Below, piece after piece: positions 5,500 through 6,564 of a stretch of 6,564 bases of DNA. A model generated the notes under the pieces. That model saw only the letters and a list, made by a program, of their open reading frames with translations, made no database searches and was not told the DNA's origin. Source of the stretch: Brevundimonas sp. (GTDB taxonomy: Bacteria; Pseudomonadota; Alphaproteobacteria; Caulobacterales; Caulobacteraceae); NCBI RefSeq assembly GCF_031082345.1, contig NZ_JAVHLH010000163.1, positions 1 to 6,564 on the forward strand. Direction: 5' to 3'. A program made the position numbers and the translations under genes. Positions within the stretch are counted from its first letter, which is position 1. The number at the start of each line of letters is the position of its first letter.

Positions 5500-5820
5500 A
5501 TGCTGATCGTGACCACCAATGACGTGCCCGGCCACCGGGTGGTGAAGACGCTGGGGCTGGTGCGGGGCATCACCGTGCGGTCAAGGAACGCGCTGAGCGA
5601 CGTGGTCGGCGGGCTGCAGTCGATGCTGGGCGGCCGGGTCGGCGCCTATGTCAAACTGGCCGAGGCGTCGCGCGAGGAGGCCTATGACGAGCTGGTCGCG
5701 CATGCGCAGGGAATGGGGGCCAACGCCGTGATCGCCATGCGCTACGAGGCCAATGAGATCATGGAGGGCGTCACCGAGGTGCTGGCCTATGGCACCGCCG
5801 TGGTGGTCGAGCCCGACTGA
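5500..5820 (+). CDS. YbjQ family (UPF0145, heavy-metal-binding-domain-like) protein
   Basis: A 106-residue protein of the YbjQ/UPF0145 family, known from structures as a small pentameric fold with no proven activity. Recognisable segments are the N-terminal beta strand (MLIVTTNDVPGH), LGLVRGITVRSRN, VVGGLQSMLGGRVGAY, and the helix-strand block REEAYDELVAHAQGMGANAVIAMRYE, ending with VLAYGTAVVVEPD. Two ATGs are in frame, 5494 and 5500. The second is preferred: AAGGA sits seven bases before it, and it aligns with residue 1 of E. coli YbjQ. With 5494 the start would overlap the folA stop as ATGA. Either way it is tightly linked to folA and probably co-transcribed. A role in folate or nucleotide metabolism is not implied by the family. 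Confidence 0.9.
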   Translation: MLIVTTNDVPGHRVVKTLGLVRGITVRSRNALSDVVGGLQSMLGGRVGAYVKLAEASREEAYDELVAHAQGMGANAVIAMRYEANEIMEGVTEVLAYGTAVVVEPD

Positions 5821-5893
5821 GTCCTTTCATTCCGGCGCGGCTGTGCCACTGTCGGGGCGGCCCGTTCATGGGCGGGGGTCGGGGGACCTGGAC
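5821..5893. other. Short intergenic gap
   Basis: Seventy-three GC-rich bases with G-runs (GGGGGTCGGGGGA at about 5874-5886) that supply a Shine-Dalgarno-like sequence for the next gene. I see no clear terminator after the YbjQ gene and no clear promoter. Confidence 0.4.
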
Positions 5894-6406
5894 ATGGGTG
5901 TTTTCAGCTGGCTGACCGGCAGCCGGGCGGCGCCCGCGGGCGCGACGCGCGAGTCCGCGGCGGCGCTGCGCGAGCGGCTGCTGGGGCTGAACCGGGACAC
6001 CGCGCCCTGGCGGGTCCGCGACGGGGCGCCGGAGGGGGTCGATCTGGTGGCCGAATGGCGGATCGTCGACGCCCGGTGGTACGAGATCTTCGCCAAGGCC
6101 GGGATCCAGCGGGTCTTCAAGGTGCTGATGAAGTTCGACGAGGCGAACGGGGTGGTGCGTTCGGCCGACCAGGAATGGTCGGTGGAGTGGCGGGCCGGGA
6201 CGCCGGACCTGACCCTGGCGGGCTCGGGCTTCCGGGGCCAGTCGTGGGAAATGAGCTTCGAGAGCGTCTACGCCTTCCGCGAGGACGGCTCGTGGGGCGA
6301 GGTCTACAGCTACAAATTCAACACCAACGAGATCAAGGGACCGCTCCACAAGGCGGCCGCCGAGGCGGGCTGGGGCTGGAAGGGCGTGGCCTTCGGCAAG
6401 CTGTGA
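5894..6406 (+). CDS. Conserved hypothetical protein of alphaproteobacteria
   Basis: A 170-residue protein without a named domain that I can assign. After a short, poorly conserved N-terminus (MGVFSWLTGSRAAPAGATRES, 1-21), residues 52-170 resemble a conserved alphaproteobacterial family I recall only as hypothetical: VAEWRIVDARWYEIFAKAG (52-70), FKVLMKFDE, VRSADQEWSVEWRAGTP (88-104), GFRGQSWEMSFESVYAF, GEVYSYKFNTNEIKGP (135-150) and the C-terminal AEAGWGWKGVAFGKL. Many alternating hydrophobic and aromatic residues suggest a beta-rich soluble domain. There is no signal peptide or transmembrane segment. The ATG at 5894 has GGGGGA eight or so bases upstream; the in-frame ATG at 5753 lies within the YbjQ gene. 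Its stop is one base from the stop of the convergent Mrp-type gene. Confidence 0.85.
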   Translation: MGVFSWLTGSRAAPAGATRESAAALRERLLGLNRDTAPWRVRDGAPEGVDLVAEWRIVDARWYEIFAKAGIQRVFKVLMKFDEANGVVRSADQEWSVEWRAGTPDLTLAGSGFRGQSWEMSFESVYAFREDGSWGEVYSYKFNTNEIKGPLHKAAAEAGWGWKGVAFGKL

Positions 6407-6407
6407 G

Positions 6408-6564
6408 CTAGACGCCGAGCAGGTCCGCGATCCGCGCCGCCACGACGGCGAAGCGCCGGGCCGTGTCACCGTCGGGTTCGGCCGAGACCAGCGGGCGGCC
6501 GGCGTCGCCCGCCTGGCGCAGGGCGGCGTCCAGCGGCAGGTCGCCGAGGAAGGGCACGCCGAGG
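6408..6564 (-). CDS. Mrp/ApbC/NBP35 family iron-sulfur carrier ATPase, C-terminal fragment
   Basis: Only the last 51 codons are in the window. They read LGVPFLGDLPLDAALRQAGDAG, then RPLVSAEPDGDTARRFAVVAARIADLLGV and a TAG stop. GVPFLGDLPLD followed by R(x)aGDaG(x)P(x)v is the typical C-terminal signature of the P-loop Mrp/ApbC family, which binds and transfers Fe-S clusters in the cytosol. The P-loop and the CxxC cluster ligands would lie to the right of the window, so their presence is not shown. A related ParA/MinD-like ATPase is less likely. The gene converges on the hypothetical gene at 5894 with a single base between stop codons. Confidence 0.85.
   Translation of the reverse strand, partial: LGVPFLGDLPLDAALRQAGDAGRPLVSAEPDGDTARRFAVVAARIADLLGV

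Noticed and set aside
4495..5535. 346-codon minus-strand frame opposite the MazG-like gene and folA
   Set aside because: Ser/Arg/Pro-rich composition typical of antisense reading; both plus-strand genes have intact family motifs.

Overview
This high-GC window resembles the chromosome of an alphaproteobacterium, most likely from the Caulobacterales (Brevundimonas/Caulobacter-like). The assignment rests on GC content, codon use, protein flavour and the style of the dispersed palindromes; no rRNA or other marker is present to confirm it. Genes are densely packed on both strands. I see no tRNA, rRNA, CRISPR array, transposase or phage gene.

Left part (1-1844). The N-terminal two thirds of a ketol-acid reductoisomerase gene (ilvC, branched-chain amino acid synthesis) runs off the left edge on the minus strand. 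It is divergent from a DUF924 gene, and the two 5' ends overlap, so there is no intergenic promoter space. The DUF924 gene converges on, and overlaps by about 104 bp, a minus-strand gene for a small protein with a helix-turn-helix-like N-terminus.

Middle part (1845-3662). A TetR-family repressor (minus) and a membrane sterol-desaturase/fatty-acid-hydroxylase-type di-iron enzyme (plus) are divergently arranged around a 185-bp regulatory region, a classic repressor/target layout. Next is a 143-bp nested inverted repeat (two arms, each carrying two hairpins). After it lies the upstream region of thyA, with a 9-mer matching the Caulobacter DnaA G-box and a GANTC methylation site.

Right part (3663-6564). 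thyA, a MazG-like nucleotide pyrophosphohydrolase, folA and a YbjQ/UPF0145 gene all read in the plus direction. ThyA makes dTMP and dihydrofolate, FolA regenerates tetrahydrofolate, and the MazG-like enzyme plausibly acts on deoxynucleotides in the same pathway. A second dispersed palindrome of 150 bp sits between thyA and the MazG-like gene. Its end runs into the ribosome binding site of the latter, which uses a TTG start. From the MazG-like gene to ybjQ the genes are translationally coupled or nearly so. A conserved alphaproteobacterial gene of unknown function follows. It converges, with one base between, on the 3' end of an Mrp/ApbC iron-sulfur carrier gene that runs off the right edge.

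I did not find a convincing new defence or mobile system. The most interesting items are the two structured repeats placed at the borders of thyA, the nucleotide-pyrophosphohydrolase gene inside the thyA-folA cluster with possible cell-cycle sites upstream, the divergent KARI sequence, and the overlapping gene ends in the left part.
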